Positions 1-7,801 of a stretch of 34,882 nt of DNA are shown here, one piece after another (the first letter of the stretch is position 1; the number at the start of each line of letters is the position of its first letter). A program made the translations under genes and the position numbers. Below the pieces are notes generated by a model. The model did not search any database. It had not been told where the DNA came from and was given only the letters and a program-made list of their open reading frames with translations. The stretch spans positions 1 through 34,882 of the forward strand of contig NZ_PQHZ01000058.1 of assembly GCF_003385185.1 (NCBI RefSeq). The letters run 5' to 3'. This stretch comes from Amycolatopsis palatopharyngis. GTDB taxonomy: Bacteria > Actinomycetota > Actinomycetes > Mycobacteriales > Pseudonocardiaceae.

Positions 1-19
1 CCCCAATGCCACATTGGGG
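1..19. repeat. Palindromic repeat CCCCAATG-CCA-CATTGGGG
   Basis: A perfect 8-bp stem with a 3-nt loop sits at the left edge of the window. Close relatives of the same palindrome occur at 18012-18030 and 18036-18066, so this is a repeat family and not a single terminator. It may extend beyond the window edge. No gene is visible on its left side here. Confidence 0.75.
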
Positions 20-97
20 ACATCCACCCCCCGCCGCCACCGCCCCTCACCCCGATGGCGCGAAGCGCCGAGCCCCCCGCAAACCACGGGAGACGTA

Positions 98-144
98 CCC
101 AAGGTGCCCAACGCACCGTGGGGGTCCGGGGGCTCGGCCCCCGG
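98..144. repeat. Two adjacent hairpins in intergenic DNA
   Basis: Positions 98-122 form CCCA-x-GGTGC, a 5-nt loop, then GCACC-x-TGGG. Positions 126-144 form CCGGGGGC-TCG-GCCCCCGG, a perfect 8-bp stem with a triloop. Both lie downstream of the minus-strand tRNA gene. Nothing coding is supported between 1 and 202. They could be extra transcription stops or members of dispersed repeat families. Confidence 0.5.
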
Positions 145-158
145 GTGCAATGACGAAA

Positions 159-198
159 CCCCACCCCGCGAAGCCGCGAAGCGGCAAGCAGGGTGGGG
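159..198 (-). terminator. Likely terminator of tRNA-His
   Basis: Read on the minus strand, CCCCACCC (198-191) pairs with GGGTGGGG (166-159). Inside is a second hairpin, GCCGC-TTC-GCGGC (185-173). The outer stem is followed on the minus strand by TTTCG. It begins 4 nt after the encoded CCA of tRNA-His, which fits a rho-independent terminator with a short T tract. Confidence 0.6.
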
Positions 199-202
199 CT
201 GA

Positions 203-279
203 TGGGGTGAGTGACGGGACTTGAACCCGCGACTTCCTGGACCACAACCAGGTGCTCTACCAACTGAGCTACACCCACC
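203..279 (-). tRNA. tRNA-His (GTG anticodon)
   Basis: The minus strand folds into a full cloverleaf. The acceptor stem GTGGGTG (278-272) pairs with CACTCAC (213-207) with one G-U pair. The D-arm holds AGCTCAGTTGGTAGAGC. The anticodon stem CCTGG/CCAGG encloses loop TTGTGGT, giving anticodon GTG (His). The T-arm contains GGTTCAAGTCC. The identity is confirmed by the extra base G-1 (position 279) opposite discriminator C73 (position 206), a hallmark of tRNA-His. CCA (205-203) is encoded in the gene. The gene lies 80 nt downstream of the end of orn on the same strand and probably has its own promoter. Confidence 0.96.
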
Positions 280-359
280 ATGGCGAGGAACCGGCTTGCG
301 GTACCTCGGCTGGAACATCGTAGCGTGCGGTGCGGAGCGGCTCGCACCGGGTTCGGTGA

Positions 360-968
360 TTACTCGCTCTCGGTGCCGAGGACGAGGGCCGCGGCGGCCC
401 TTGCCTGGTCACTGCTGGGGCCGGGCTGGGGGACGAACGCCGTCCTGCGGTAGTAGTCCAGTTCGCCGATGGATTCGCGGATGTCGGCCAGTGCGCGGTG
501 GGCGAGGCCCTTCTCCGGCTTGGCGTAGTAGATCCGCGGATACCAGCGGCGGACGAGTTCCTTCACCGACGAGACGTCGACCATCCGGTAGTGCAGGTGT
601 TCGTCAAGGGCGGGCATGTCCCTGCTGATGAACCCGCGGTCGGTGGCGATCGAGTTGCCCGCCAGTGGCGCGTTGCGCGGTTCGGGCACGTACTCGCGTA
701 CGTAGTCGAGCACGCGCTGCTCTGCCTCGGCAAGGGTGATCTCGGACCGCCTGACCTCCTCGGTCAGCCCGGAGTGGGCGTGCATTTCCCTGACGACGTC
801 CGGCATCGTCGCCAGCACGTCGTCTTCGGCGTGGATGACGAGGTCGAGTCCCTCGCCGAGCACGGTCAGCTCGGCGTCGGTCACCAGCACGGCGATTTCG
901 ATCAGCGCGTCCTTGGCGAGGTCGAGCCCCGTCATCTCGCAGTCGATCCAGACAAGGCGATCAGTCAC
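360..968 (-). CDS. orn: Oligoribonuclease
   Basis: A 202-residue DEDDh-family 3'-5' exoribonuclease that degrades 2-5 nt RNA fragments (and pGpG) to mononucleotides in the cytoplasm. The N-terminus WIDCEMTGLDL holds exo motif I with the metal-binding Asp and Glu. The C-terminal HRALADIRESI supplies motif III (catalytic His and the last Asp). The length matches the family (about 180-215 residues). The GTG start at 968 is preferred because a TAGGGT -10 box ends 6 nt upstream, so the mRNA is probably leaderless. tRNA-His follows downstream on the same strand, and a divergent MFS gene lies on the other side. Confidence 0.95.
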   Translation of the reverse strand: MTDRLVWIDCEMTGLDLAKDALIEIAVLVTDAELTVLGEGLDLVIHAEDDVLATMPDVVREMHAHSGLTEEVRRSEITLAEAEQRVLDYVREYVPEPRNAPLAGNSIATDRGFISRDMPALDEHLHYRMVDVSSVKELVRRWYPRIYYAKPEKGLAHRALADIRESIGELDYYRRTAFVPQPGPSSDQARAAAALVLGTESE

Positions 969-974
969 CGGGGC

Positions 975-980
975 ACCCTA
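975..980 (-). promoter_or_regulatory. Putative -10 box for leaderless orn
   Basis: TAGGGT on the minus strand lies 6 nt before the GTG of orn. The same TANNNT-N6-9-start spacing recurs at several other genes in the window. No clear -35 box was seen. This is inference from spacing. Confidence 0.45.
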
Positions 981-1122
981 ACGCCCCGTGCGCGGTCACC
1001 TGCTCACGACCTGCGGAGTCCGGATAGGGGTCACCCGTCTGGTGACATCGGGGGTGACGCGGTGGGGGTGGCGCGAACTCGTGCTGGACCTCTAGCTAGG
1101 TCGAAGTTGCAGGCTTGTGCGT

Positions 1123-2499
1123 ATGACGCCGACTGCGGCGAAGGCCGCATCCTCCCGTGGCACCGGGGTGCTGTGGACGCCCGAACATCGCACCGCGAGT
1201 GCTGGGCTCGTGCTCGTGGTCACGCTCGTCGCTTTCGAGAGCATGGGCGTCGCAACCGCGATGCCGACGATGGTGGCCGAACTGCACGGCGAGGCCCTCT
1301 ACGCGTGGCCGTTCCTGGCCTTCCTCATCGCCAGTGTCGTGGCCACGGTCCTGTCCGGCAGGGCCTGTGACCGCCACGGTCCGAAACCGTCCCTGCTGAT
1401 CGGTCCGATGATCTTCCTGGCCGGTCTGCTCGTGGCCGGGACGGCAGGCAGCATGCCCATGCTCCTGGCCGGACGGGCGCTGCAGGGCATCGGCACGGGG
1501 ACGCTGCTGGTGGCCGTGTCGCTGGTGATCGCGTTGATCTACACCGACCGCGAACGCCCGGTGGTCTATGCCGCCAACGCGGCGGCCTGGGTGCTGCCAG
1601 CGGTACTGGGGCCACCGATCGCCGGGTTGCTCACCGAACGAGTCGGCTGGCGGTGGGTCTTCCTCGGCCTCACCCCGCTGGTTCTGCTCGGCGCGGGGCT
1701 GCTGGTCGCGGTCGTGCGCAGGCTGGGTTCGCCCGCGCCGGCAAGCCCAGGCGCGCGCAGGGCTGGTGTCCTCGCGGCATTCGCGGCCGCGGGCGGGGTC
1801 ACCGCGCTCACCTGGGCCGCCCAGGATCCCTCGCCGGAGGCGCTGGGATACGGCCTCGCAGGCCTGCTCGCTCTCGGGGTGGCCCTGCGTGGTCTGCTGC
1901 CGTCAGGCACCCTGCTCGCCCGGCCTGGCCTGCCGACCGTGGTGGCGTCCCGGGCGCTGATCGCCGCCTCGTTCGCCGGTATCGAGGCGTTCATTCCGCT
2001 GACGATGAGCACCGTCCACGGGTTCGGCGCCGCGGCGGCCGGGCTGCCGCTGACCGTTGCTGCGATCGGCTGGACGGCCGGTTCGATACTGCAGGGCCGC
2101 TACCCCGATTGGTCCCGCGAGCGGCTGCTTCGGTCGGGATTCTTCCTGGTCGCGGCGGCACTGGGCCTGTTCGCGGTGGTTTCGCAGCCGTGGTCGCCCG
2201 GCTGGCCGGTCTATGTCGTCAGCCTGCTCGCCGGAGCGGGAATGGGCGTCGCGATGCCCGCGATCTCGTTGTTGTTGCTGCGGTTCTCCGTTGAGCGGGA
2301 ACGGGGATTCAACACCTCGGCGATGCAGCTCGGCGACTGGATGGGATCAGCCCTGACGATCGGTCTCGGTGGTGTGCTGCTCGCGGCGCTCGCGTCCGCG
2401 GCCCAGCCATCTGCCGCGATGGGCGTGCTCGCGGTCCTGATGGCGACTGTCGCGCTGACCGGCGCGGTGGTGAGCCGGCGGTGGCCGACGGCGGAGTGA
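1123..2499 (+). CDS. MFS transporter
   Basis: A 458-residue integral membrane protein of the major facilitator superfamily, most like the DHA2-type drug:H+ antiporters. The first helix region begins at about residue 20, and motif A appears as GRACDRHGPKPS between helices 2 and 3, the expected place. Long Ala/Leu/Val/Gly-rich hydrophobic stretches fill most of the protein, with a basic loop in the middle (VVRRLGSPAPASPGARRAG). The substrate cannot be told from sequence. The start is either GTG 1117 or ATG 1123; ATG is chosen, but no convincing Shine-Dalgarno sequence supports either. It is divergent from orn and ends 41 bases before the cysteine desulfurase gene. Confidence 0.88.
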   Translation: MTPTAAKAASSRGTGVLWTPEHRTASAGLVLVVTLVAFESMGVATAMPTMVAELHGEALYAWPFLAFLIASVVATVLSGRACDRHGPKPSLLIGPMIFLAGLLVAGTAGSMPMLLAGRALQGIGTGTLLVAVSLVIALIYTDRERPVVYAANAAAWVLPAVLGPPIAGLLTERVGWRWVFLGLTPLVLLGAGLLVAVVRRLGSPAPASPGARRAGVLAAFAAAGGVTALTWAAQDPSPEALGYGLAGLLALGVALRGLLPSGTLLARPGLPTVVASRALIAASFAGIEAFIPLTMSTVHGFGAAAAGLPLTVAAIGWTAGSILQGRYPDWSRERLLRSGFFLVAAALGLFAVVSQPWSPGWPVYVVSLLAGAGMGVAMPAISLLLLRFSVERERGFNTSAMQLGDWMGSALTIGLGGVLLAALASAAQPSAAMGVLAVLMATVALTGAVVSRRWPTAE

Positions 2500-2525
2500 G
2501 CTCGAAGGTCAGCATCAGGCAGGGC

Positions 2526-2531
2526 TACCCT
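2526..2531 (+). promoter_or_regulatory. Putative -10 box for cysteine desulfurase-mnmA
   Basis: TACCCT ends 9 nt before the ATG at 2541. Together with the absence of a Shine-Dalgarno sequence this suggests a leaderless transcript for the two-gene unit. Confidence 0.4.
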
Positions 2532-2540
2532 GGACAGGCG

Positions 2541-3761
2541 ATGACCTATCTAGACCATGCGGCCACGACACCGATGCTGCCGGAAGCCGTTGCCGCCATG
2601 ACCGAGGCGCTGCCCGTAGTGGGCAACGCCTCCTCGTTGCACTCCTCGGGACGACGCGCACGGCGCGTGGTGGAGGAGGCCAGAGAGGTGATCGCGCGCG
2701 CACTCGGCGCCAAACCTTCCGAGGTCGTCTTCACCGCTGGTGGGACCGAGAGTGACAACCTCGCGGTCAAGGGCATCTACTGGGCCCGCAGGAAGGCGAG
2801 CCCCGCCCGCCGCAGGGTCCTGGCTGGAGCCGTTGAGCATCACGCCGTACTCGACACCGTGCAGTGGCTGGCCGACAACGCGGATGCGGAGATCACCTGG
2901 CTCGAGGTCGACGCCGCCGGGCGCGTGCATCCGGAGGTCCTCAAGGATGCGATCGGGGCATCCCCGGAAGATGTGGCGTTGGCCACAGTGATGTGGGCCA
3001 ACAACGAGGTCGGCACCGTCAACCCGATCCCGGAACTGGCGGCGATCTGCGCCGAGCACGACATCCCGCTGCACACCGACGCGGTACAGGCGATCGGCAG
3101 TGTGCCGGTCGATTTCGCCGCGAGTGGTGCGAGCGCGTTGACACTGACCGGGCACAAGGTCGGCGGGCCGTACGGCGTCGGCGCCCTGCTGCTGGCGAGG
3201 GACACTCCGTGCGAGTCGCTGCAGCACGGCGGCGGCCAGGAACGCAACGTTCGCTCGGGCACCTTGGACGTGCCCGCGATCCACGCGTTCGCCGCCGCGA
3301 TCCGGGCCGCGACGGCCGACCTGGGGGAGAGCGTGCGCACACTGACTCGGCTGCGTGACGACCTGGTCGAGGCGGTGCTGCGCGAGGTACCGGACGCACG
3401 CCTGAACGGGGCACCGACCGGAGAGACGCTCGGTTCGGCGGCGACGCCGGGACGGCTGCCCGGCAACGCACATTTCACCTTCCCCGGCTGCGCGGGCGAC
3501 AGTCTCCTGATGCTGCTCGACGCCAAGGGAATCGAGTGCTCGACCGGCTCGGCCTGCACGGCAGGGGTCGCGGAGCCGAGTCACGTCCTGCTCGCGATGG
3601 GTGCGGATGCCGCTTCGGCCCGGGGTTCGCTCCGGTTCTCCCTCGGGCATACGTCCACTCAGGACGATGTGGAGGCGCTCGCGGGTGCGATCGGCGGCGT
3701 GGTGGCAAGGGCCAGGCAGGCAGGGCTGGCAGGAATGCGTAAGCAGAAGGCTGAGGTGTGA
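2541..3761 (+). CDS. iscS: Cysteine desulfurase (IscS/NifS family)
   Basis: A 406-residue PLP enzyme, class V aminotransferase fold, that takes sulfur from L-cysteine and passes it on as persulfide. YLDHAATTP at the N-terminus is the family signature. The PLP-binding lysine is K206 in LTGHKVGGPYG. The active-site cysteine is C339 in STGSACTAG. The short loop around it resembles group I (IscS-like) enzymes. The start at MTYLDHAATTP was chosen because family members begin there and a TACCCT -10 box precedes it; a longer upstream reading frame exists but has no support. mnmA begins 3 nt after the stop, so the sulfur donor and the tRNA thiolase are co-transcribed. The symbol follows the usual actinobacterial name; the enzyme could also serve Fe-S assembly. 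Confidence 0.93.
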   Translation: MTYLDHAATTPMLPEAVAAMTEALPVVGNASSLHSSGRRARRVVEEAREVIARALGAKPSEVVFTAGGTESDNLAVKGIYWARRKASPARRRVLAGAVEHHAVLDTVQWLADNADAEITWLEVDAAGRVHPEVLKDAIGASPEDVALATVMWANNEVGTVNPIPELAAICAEHDIPLHTDAVQAIGSVPVDFAASGASALTLTGHKVGGPYGVGALLLARDTPCESLQHGGGQERNVRSGTLDVPAIHAFAAAIRAATADLGESVRTLTRLRDDLVEAVLREVPDARLNGAPTGETLGSAATPGRLPGNAHFTFPGCAGDSLLMLLDAKGIECSTGSACTAGVAEPSHVLLAMGADAASARGSLRFSLGHTSTQDDVEALAGAIGGVVARARQAGLAGMRKQKAEV

Positions 3762-3764
3762 CTG

Positions 3765-4856
3765 ATGCGGGTACTGGCCGCGATGAGCGGAGGGGTGGAC
3801 TCCGCGGTGGCCGCCGCACGCGCGGTGGACGCGGGCCACGAGGTCGTCGGGGTGCATCTCGCGCTCTCGGCGAAGCCGGGCACACTGCGTACGGGCTCGC
3901 GGGGTTGCTGCACGATCGAGGATTCCCACGACGCGCGCAGGGCGGCGGACCTGCTGGAGATTCCGTTCTACGTATGGGATTTCGCTGAGCGGTTCAGCGA
4001 GGAGGTCGTGGAGACCTTCGTCGGCGAGTATGCGGCGGGGCGTACGCCGAATCCGTGTGTCACCTGCAACGAGAAGATCAAGTTCGAGGCGTTGCTCGAC
4101 AAGGCGATGGCGCTCGGTTTCGACGCGGTTTGCACGGGCCACTATGCCCGACTGTCCGTCGAGGACGATGTCCCGCAGTTGCGGCGCAGCGCCGACGAGG
4201 ACAAGGACCAGTCCTATGTGCTCGCCTCGCTGACGCCCGAGCAGTTGCGGCACTCGTTGTTCCCGCTCGGTGACTCGCACAAGTCCGAGGTACGGGCCGA
4301 GGCGGAGCGGCGCGGGCTCGCGGTGGCGAACAAGCCGGACAGCCATGACATCTGCTTCATTCCAGATGGGGACACCAAGAAGTTCCTCGAGTCGCGGCTG
4401 GGCAGCAGGCCGGGTGAACTGGTGGACGCCGAGACCGGTGCGGTACTCGGCGAGCACACCGGGGTGCACGGGTTCACCGTCGGACAGCGGAAGGGGCTCG
4501 GCATCGACGCCCCAGCCGCCGACGGGAAACCGAGGTACGTCCTGTCGCTGGAGCCGGTATCGGGCACCGTGAAGGTCGGCTCGGCGAACGACCTCGGTGT
4601 CCGCGAGATCCAGGCCGACCGGCCGGTGTGGCCGGACCGTCCCCTGGACGGGCCGACCGAGTGCCTCGCACAGGTGCGGGCGCACGGTGGCACCGCACCC
4701 GCGGTGGCCGAGGTGGTGGACGGTCAGGTGAGTATCCGGCTCGGTGAGTCCCTGCGCGGGGTGGCGCCGGGGCAGGTCGTCGTGCTGTATCGCATCGATG
4801 ACGCGGGTGACCTGGTCCTCGGCAGCGCCAAGATCGCCAGCACAACCGCGGCTTGA
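3765..4856 (+). CDS. mnmA: tRNA-specific 2-thiouridylase MnmA
   Basis: A 363-residue enzyme that thiolates U34 in the anticodons of Lys, Glu and Gln tRNAs, using ATP and sulfur relayed from a cysteine desulfurase. The PP-loop SGGVDS (residues 8-13) binds ATP. The catalytic pair is in NPCVTCNEKIKF (C98, C101) and DICFIPDGD (C197). E. coli MnmA has Asp in place of the first cysteine (DxxC), so this is the CxxC variant. The C-terminal part has the expected beta-barrel region, with GQRKGLGI. The gene is 3 nt from the cysteine desulfurase, its natural sulfur donor, matching the Rv3025c-Rv3024c order in M. tuberculosis. The ATG start is fixed by the PP-loop distance. Confidence 0.95.
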   Translation: MRVLAAMSGGVDSAVAAARAVDAGHEVVGVHLALSAKPGTLRTGSRGCCTIEDSHDARRAADLLEIPFYVWDFAERFSEEVVETFVGEYAAGRTPNPCVTCNEKIKFEALLDKAMALGFDAVCTGHYARLSVEDDVPQLRRSADEDKDQSYVLASLTPEQLRHSLFPLGDSHKSEVRAEAERRGLAVANKPDSHDICFIPDGDTKKFLESRLGSRPGELVDAETGAVLGEHTGVHGFTVGQRKGLGIDAPAADGKPRYVLSLEPVSGTVKVGSANDLGVREIQADRPVWPDRPLDGPTECLAQVRAHGGTAPAVAEVVDGQVSIRLGESLRGVAPGQVVVLYRIDDAGDLVLGSAKIASTTAA

Positions 4857-4984
4857 ATCCGGCTTCTCAGCCTCATTCGCCTGTGCGGCCGTACCACGCT
4901 CGCTGCCGTACCCGAGTCAGCCACGGTGCGGGTCCCGTTTTGGGCGTCGCCTCGAAACCGAGGGCTCGACATCCGCAGGCACAG

Positions 4985-5003
4985 GAGATCTAATCGGGAT
5001 CTC
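4985..5003. promoter_or_regulatory. Inverted repeat upstream of acyl-CoA synthetase
   Basis: GAGATC, a 7-nt spacer, then GATCTC lies 28 bases before the ATG of the acyl-CoA synthetase gene. Size and position would suit an operator for a dimeric repressor. No regulator gene is adjacent and no promoter is evident, so this is weak. Confidence 0.25.
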
Positions 5004-5031
5004 ACAAGCTGATTGTCTCCGGAGGACGCCG

Positions 5032-6585
5032 ATGACGAGCAATGTGGCTCTGCGATCCAGCACCGTCGCCGACGTGTTACGGCGCAGCGCGGCACGGGTG
5101 CCCCAGCGGGTGGCCCTGCGGTTCGCCGATCGCGAGTGGACCTACGCCGAGCTCGACGCGGCGGTGAGCAGGGCCGCGGACCGGTTGCTGTCGCTCGGGC
5201 TACGCAAAGGCGACCGGGTCGCCGCGTACGGCAAGAACTCCGACGCGTTCCTGATCGGCTTTCTCGCTTGTGCACGGGCGGGACTGGTCCACGTCCCGGT
5301 CAACTACAACCTCATCGGGGACGAGCTGGCTTACCTGATCGAGCAGTCCGGCAGTACGGTCGCGCTCGTCGACCCGCTGTTACGTGGGCACGTCGACGCG
5401 GTTGGTGAGCGGTCCGGACTCCGGCAGGTGCTGCCGTTGCGCGACGCGGCGGACTCGCTGCTCGACGCGGCCAGGTCCGGGCCGGTGCCCGAACTCGACG
5501 TCGAGATCGCCGAGACGGATCTCGTGCAGCTGCTGTACACCTCGGGGACGACGTCGCGGCCGAAGGGCGCGATGATGACGCACCGCGCGCTGGTACACGA
5601 GTATCTGTCCTGCGTCGTCGGTCTGGACCTGACCGAGCGCGACGAGCCGTTGCACGTCATGCCGCTCTACCACAGTGCGCAGATGCACGTGTTCCTGTTG
5701 CCCTGGCTCGCTGTCGGCGCGACCAACCAGTTGCTCGAGGTGCCGGATCCGGCCGAGATCCTGCGGCGTATCGCGGAGGATCGCCACGGTGCGTTCTTCG
5801 CCGCGCCGACGCTCTGGGTCGCGCTCGCGAACCACCCCGACTTCGCCGGACTGGACCTCGGCTCGTTGCGCAAGGCCTACTACGGTGCCTCGATCATGCC
5901 GGGCCCGGTACTGCAGCGACTGCGGAAGGCGATGCCGGAGCTCGGGTTCTACAACTGTTTCGGGCAGTCGGAGATCGCGCCGTTGGCGACGATCCTGCGG
6001 CCGGAGGAACACGAGCAGCGGCCCGAATCGGCCGGTCGTGCGGCCCTCTTCGTGGAGTTGCGGGTCGTGGACGACACCGGCGCCGATGTGGCCCCCGGCG
6101 AGCTGGGCGAAGTCGTCTACCGGTCGCCGCAACTGTGCCTTGGTTACTGGGACAAGCCGGAGGAGACCGCGGAAGCATTCCGTGATGGCTGGTTCCACTC
6201 GGGCGATCTGGTGCGGATCGACGACGAGGGCTATATCTACGTCGTGGACCGGATCAAGGACGTGATCAACACCGGCGGAGTCCTGGTGGCCTCACGCGAG
6301 GTCGAGGACGCGCTCTACACACATCCCGCGGTCGGCGAGGTGGCTGTCATCGGTCTGCCCGACGACAAGTGGGTGGAGGCCATCACGGCCGTGATCGTGT
6401 CCAAACCGGACTCCGAAGCTGTGGTGACGGAGCAGCAGCTCCTCGAGCACCTGCGGGCGCGGCTGTCCCCGTTCAAGGTGCCGAAGGCCGTGCACTTCGT
6501 CGAGGACCTTCCGCGCAACGCGTCCGGCAAGATCCTCAAACGCGAGTTGCGCGACAAGTTCGGCGCCGATCAGACCGTCGAGTAG
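5032..6585 (+). CDS. Acyl-CoA synthetase (AMP-forming, FadD-like)
   Basis: A 517-residue member of the ANL adenylating superfamily. It would activate a fatty or other carboxylic acid with ATP, then form the CoA thioester. Visible motifs are the P-loop-like YTSGTTSRPKGAMMTH (about 169-184), YNCFGQSEIAP (about 307-317), GWFHSGDL (386-393), the hinge DRIKDVINTGG (406-416), and the C-terminal catalytic lysine K500 in NASGKILKREL. The start at ATG 5032 is set by a strong GGAGGA sequence 5 nt upstream; the frame stays open further upstream, overlapping mnmA, but that part looks unrelated. Its 3' end overlaps the convergent hydrolase by 16 bases. The acyl substrate is unknown. Confidence 0.9.
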   Translation: MTSNVALRSSTVADVLRRSAARVPQRVALRFADREWTYAELDAAVSRAADRLLSLGLRKGDRVAAYGKNSDAFLIGFLACARAGLVHVPVNYNLIGDELAYLIEQSGSTVALVDPLLRGHVDAVGERSGLRQVLPLRDAADSLLDAARSGPVPELDVEIAETDLVQLLYTSGTTSRPKGAMMTHRALVHEYLSCVVGLDLTERDEPLHVMPLYHSAQMHVFLLPWLAVGATNQLLEVPDPAEILRRIAEDRHGAFFAAPTLWVALANHPDFAGLDLGSLRKAYYGASIMPGPVLQRLRKAMPELGFYNCFGQSEIAPLATILRPEEHEQRPESAGRAALFVELRVVDDTGADVAPGELGEVVYRSPQLCLGYWDKPEETAEAFRDGWFHSGDLVRIDDEGYIYVVDRIKDVINTGGVLVASREVEDALYTHPAVGEVAVIGLPDDKWVEAITAVIVSKPDSEAVVTEQQLLEHLRARLSPFKVPKAVHFVEDLPRNASGKILKRELRDKFGADQTVE

Positions 6586-7607
6586 TGCCGCACACCATCG
6601 GTCTCCGTCGCGCTCAACTGTCCCTTCAGTACCAGAACGTCGAGGTGTGCCGCGGTTTCGAGCACGGCCAGCGTGCGGTTGAAGATGTCGAGGTCGGCCA
6701 GCGCCCGTTTCCTCCTGGTCCAGCCGAGTGCGCCAGCTGACTCGAAGGCCGTGCTCGCGCCAGCCGCCACGGTCTCGGCGGTGGCGGTCAGCCGTTCGTC
6801 GTGGTGCGCCAGCAATTCGTCCACCCGGGCATGGGCGCTGGTGGTGACCGGGCCGTGTGCGGGCAGCAGCATCCGGTCGGGTCGTTCGCGGATGAGCCGC
6901 AGCGAGTCCAGGTAATCGCGCAACGGCAGCTCGACCGGCTCCGGCTGGAAGCCGATCGACGGAGTGATGTGCGGCAGTACGTGGTCGCCGGAGAAGAGCA
7001 GGCCCGCGTTCGGATCGTCGAAGACGACATGCCCCGCGGTGTGTCCTGGCGTGTGCACGATCTCCAGATCGCGGCCGGGCAACACCTCGCGGGAGCCAGG
7101 GACGAGCCATTCGTCCGGCAGTTCATAGTCCCGGGCACCTTGGGGGGACGCGCCGAACGTGCTCGCCAGTTCGTCGAGCAGTACCTCGGCACCGGAGTTG
7201 ATCAGTAGCCTGCCCTGCGCGTGCATCACCCGGGTGTCGGGGTTGGCCGAGGCCTGCACCGAAGGCTCCTCGAGTTTGCCGAGCGCGACAGTGCCGCCGA
7301 ACTCGCGGCGCAGGGCGATCGCCTGCGTGTAGTGGTCGCGGTGCATGTGCGTGATCAGGAACTCGCCGATGTCGCCGAGGTCCGCCCCGATCGCGCGCAG
7401 CGCGGTACGCAGCAACGTCCGCGCCTCGTCCAGTGCCCAGCCGGAGTCGATCAGCACCAGGCCGGCACCGTTGGTCACGGCGTAGACGTTGACCGCCTTC
7501 AGGCCGTCGTTCGGCAGCGGCAGGGGGATCCGGTACACGCCGGGTGCGACGGTGTAGATGCCCGGCTCGGTCCAGTCGTTGCTGCTGGTCTCCGGAAGCG
7601 GTTCCAC
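6570..7607 (-). CDS. Metallo-beta-lactamase-fold hydrolase
   Basis: A 345-residue MBL-fold protein. The zinc-binding signature HMHRDH lies at residues 87-92. A later metal-ligand motif HTPGHTAGH (184-192) and SGDHVLP (D207) complete the typical dinuclear site. The C-terminal helical region after about residue 230 is typical of the glyoxalase-II-like/LACTB2 group of hydrolases; the substrate is unknown. The GTG start at 7607 has GAGG close upstream. It is convergent with the acyl-CoA synthetase, sharing 16 bases at the 3' ends, and may hydrolyse a thioester or lactone, but this is only inference from context. Confidence 0.88.
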   Translation of the reverse strand: MEPLPETSSNDWTEPGIYTVAPGVYRIPLPLPNDGLKAVNVYAVTNGAGLVLIDSGWALDEARTLLRTALRAIGADLGDIGEFLITHMHRDHYTQAIALRREFGGTVALGKLEEPSVQASANPDTRVMHAQGRLLINSGAEVLLDELASTFGASPQGARDYELPDEWLVPGSREVLPGRDLEIVHTPGHTAGHVVFDDPNAGLLFSGDHVLPHITPSIGFQPEPVELPLRDYLDSLRLIRERPDRMLLPAHGPVTTSAHARVDELLAHHDERLTATAETVAAGASTAFESAGALGWTRRKRALADLDIFNRTLAVLETAAHLDVLVLKGQLSATETDGVRHYSTV

Positions 7608-7789
7608 GATGACCTCGTTGTCTGTTGGCGTTTACCGGCTGAGTTCTCGATTCGACCAGGGAACAGGCCTCGGCAGGAGGCAGTTGAGACGCGCGTCACC
7701 CACAGACCGACCGGTATCCCGGCACGATCATGCGCGGCGGAGTGTGGGCTCGCCGCGCACGGCGTGACAACACCGCCGGCTCGATGGGC

Positions 7790-7795
7790 CACACT
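7790..7795 (+). promoter_or_regulatory. Putative -10 box of MetE-like gene
   Basis: CACACT ends 6 nt before the GTG at 7802. A GTGACA sequence at 7764-7769 could act as -35, but the 20-nt gap is long. Weak inference. Confidence 0.3.
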
Positions 7796-7801
7796 GTCGT
7801 T

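Noticed and set aside
1..202. Integrative element attachment site at the 3' end of tRNA-His
   Set aside because: No integrase, no excisionase and no second copy of the tRNA 3' end is visible in the window; the hairpins are explained as terminator and repeats.
2550..4685. A 711-residue open frame on the minus strand
   Set aside because: It is the antisense shadow of the cysteine desulfurase and mnmA genes, with Arg/Gly/Pro-rich composition and no domain; long antisense frames are normal at this GC content.
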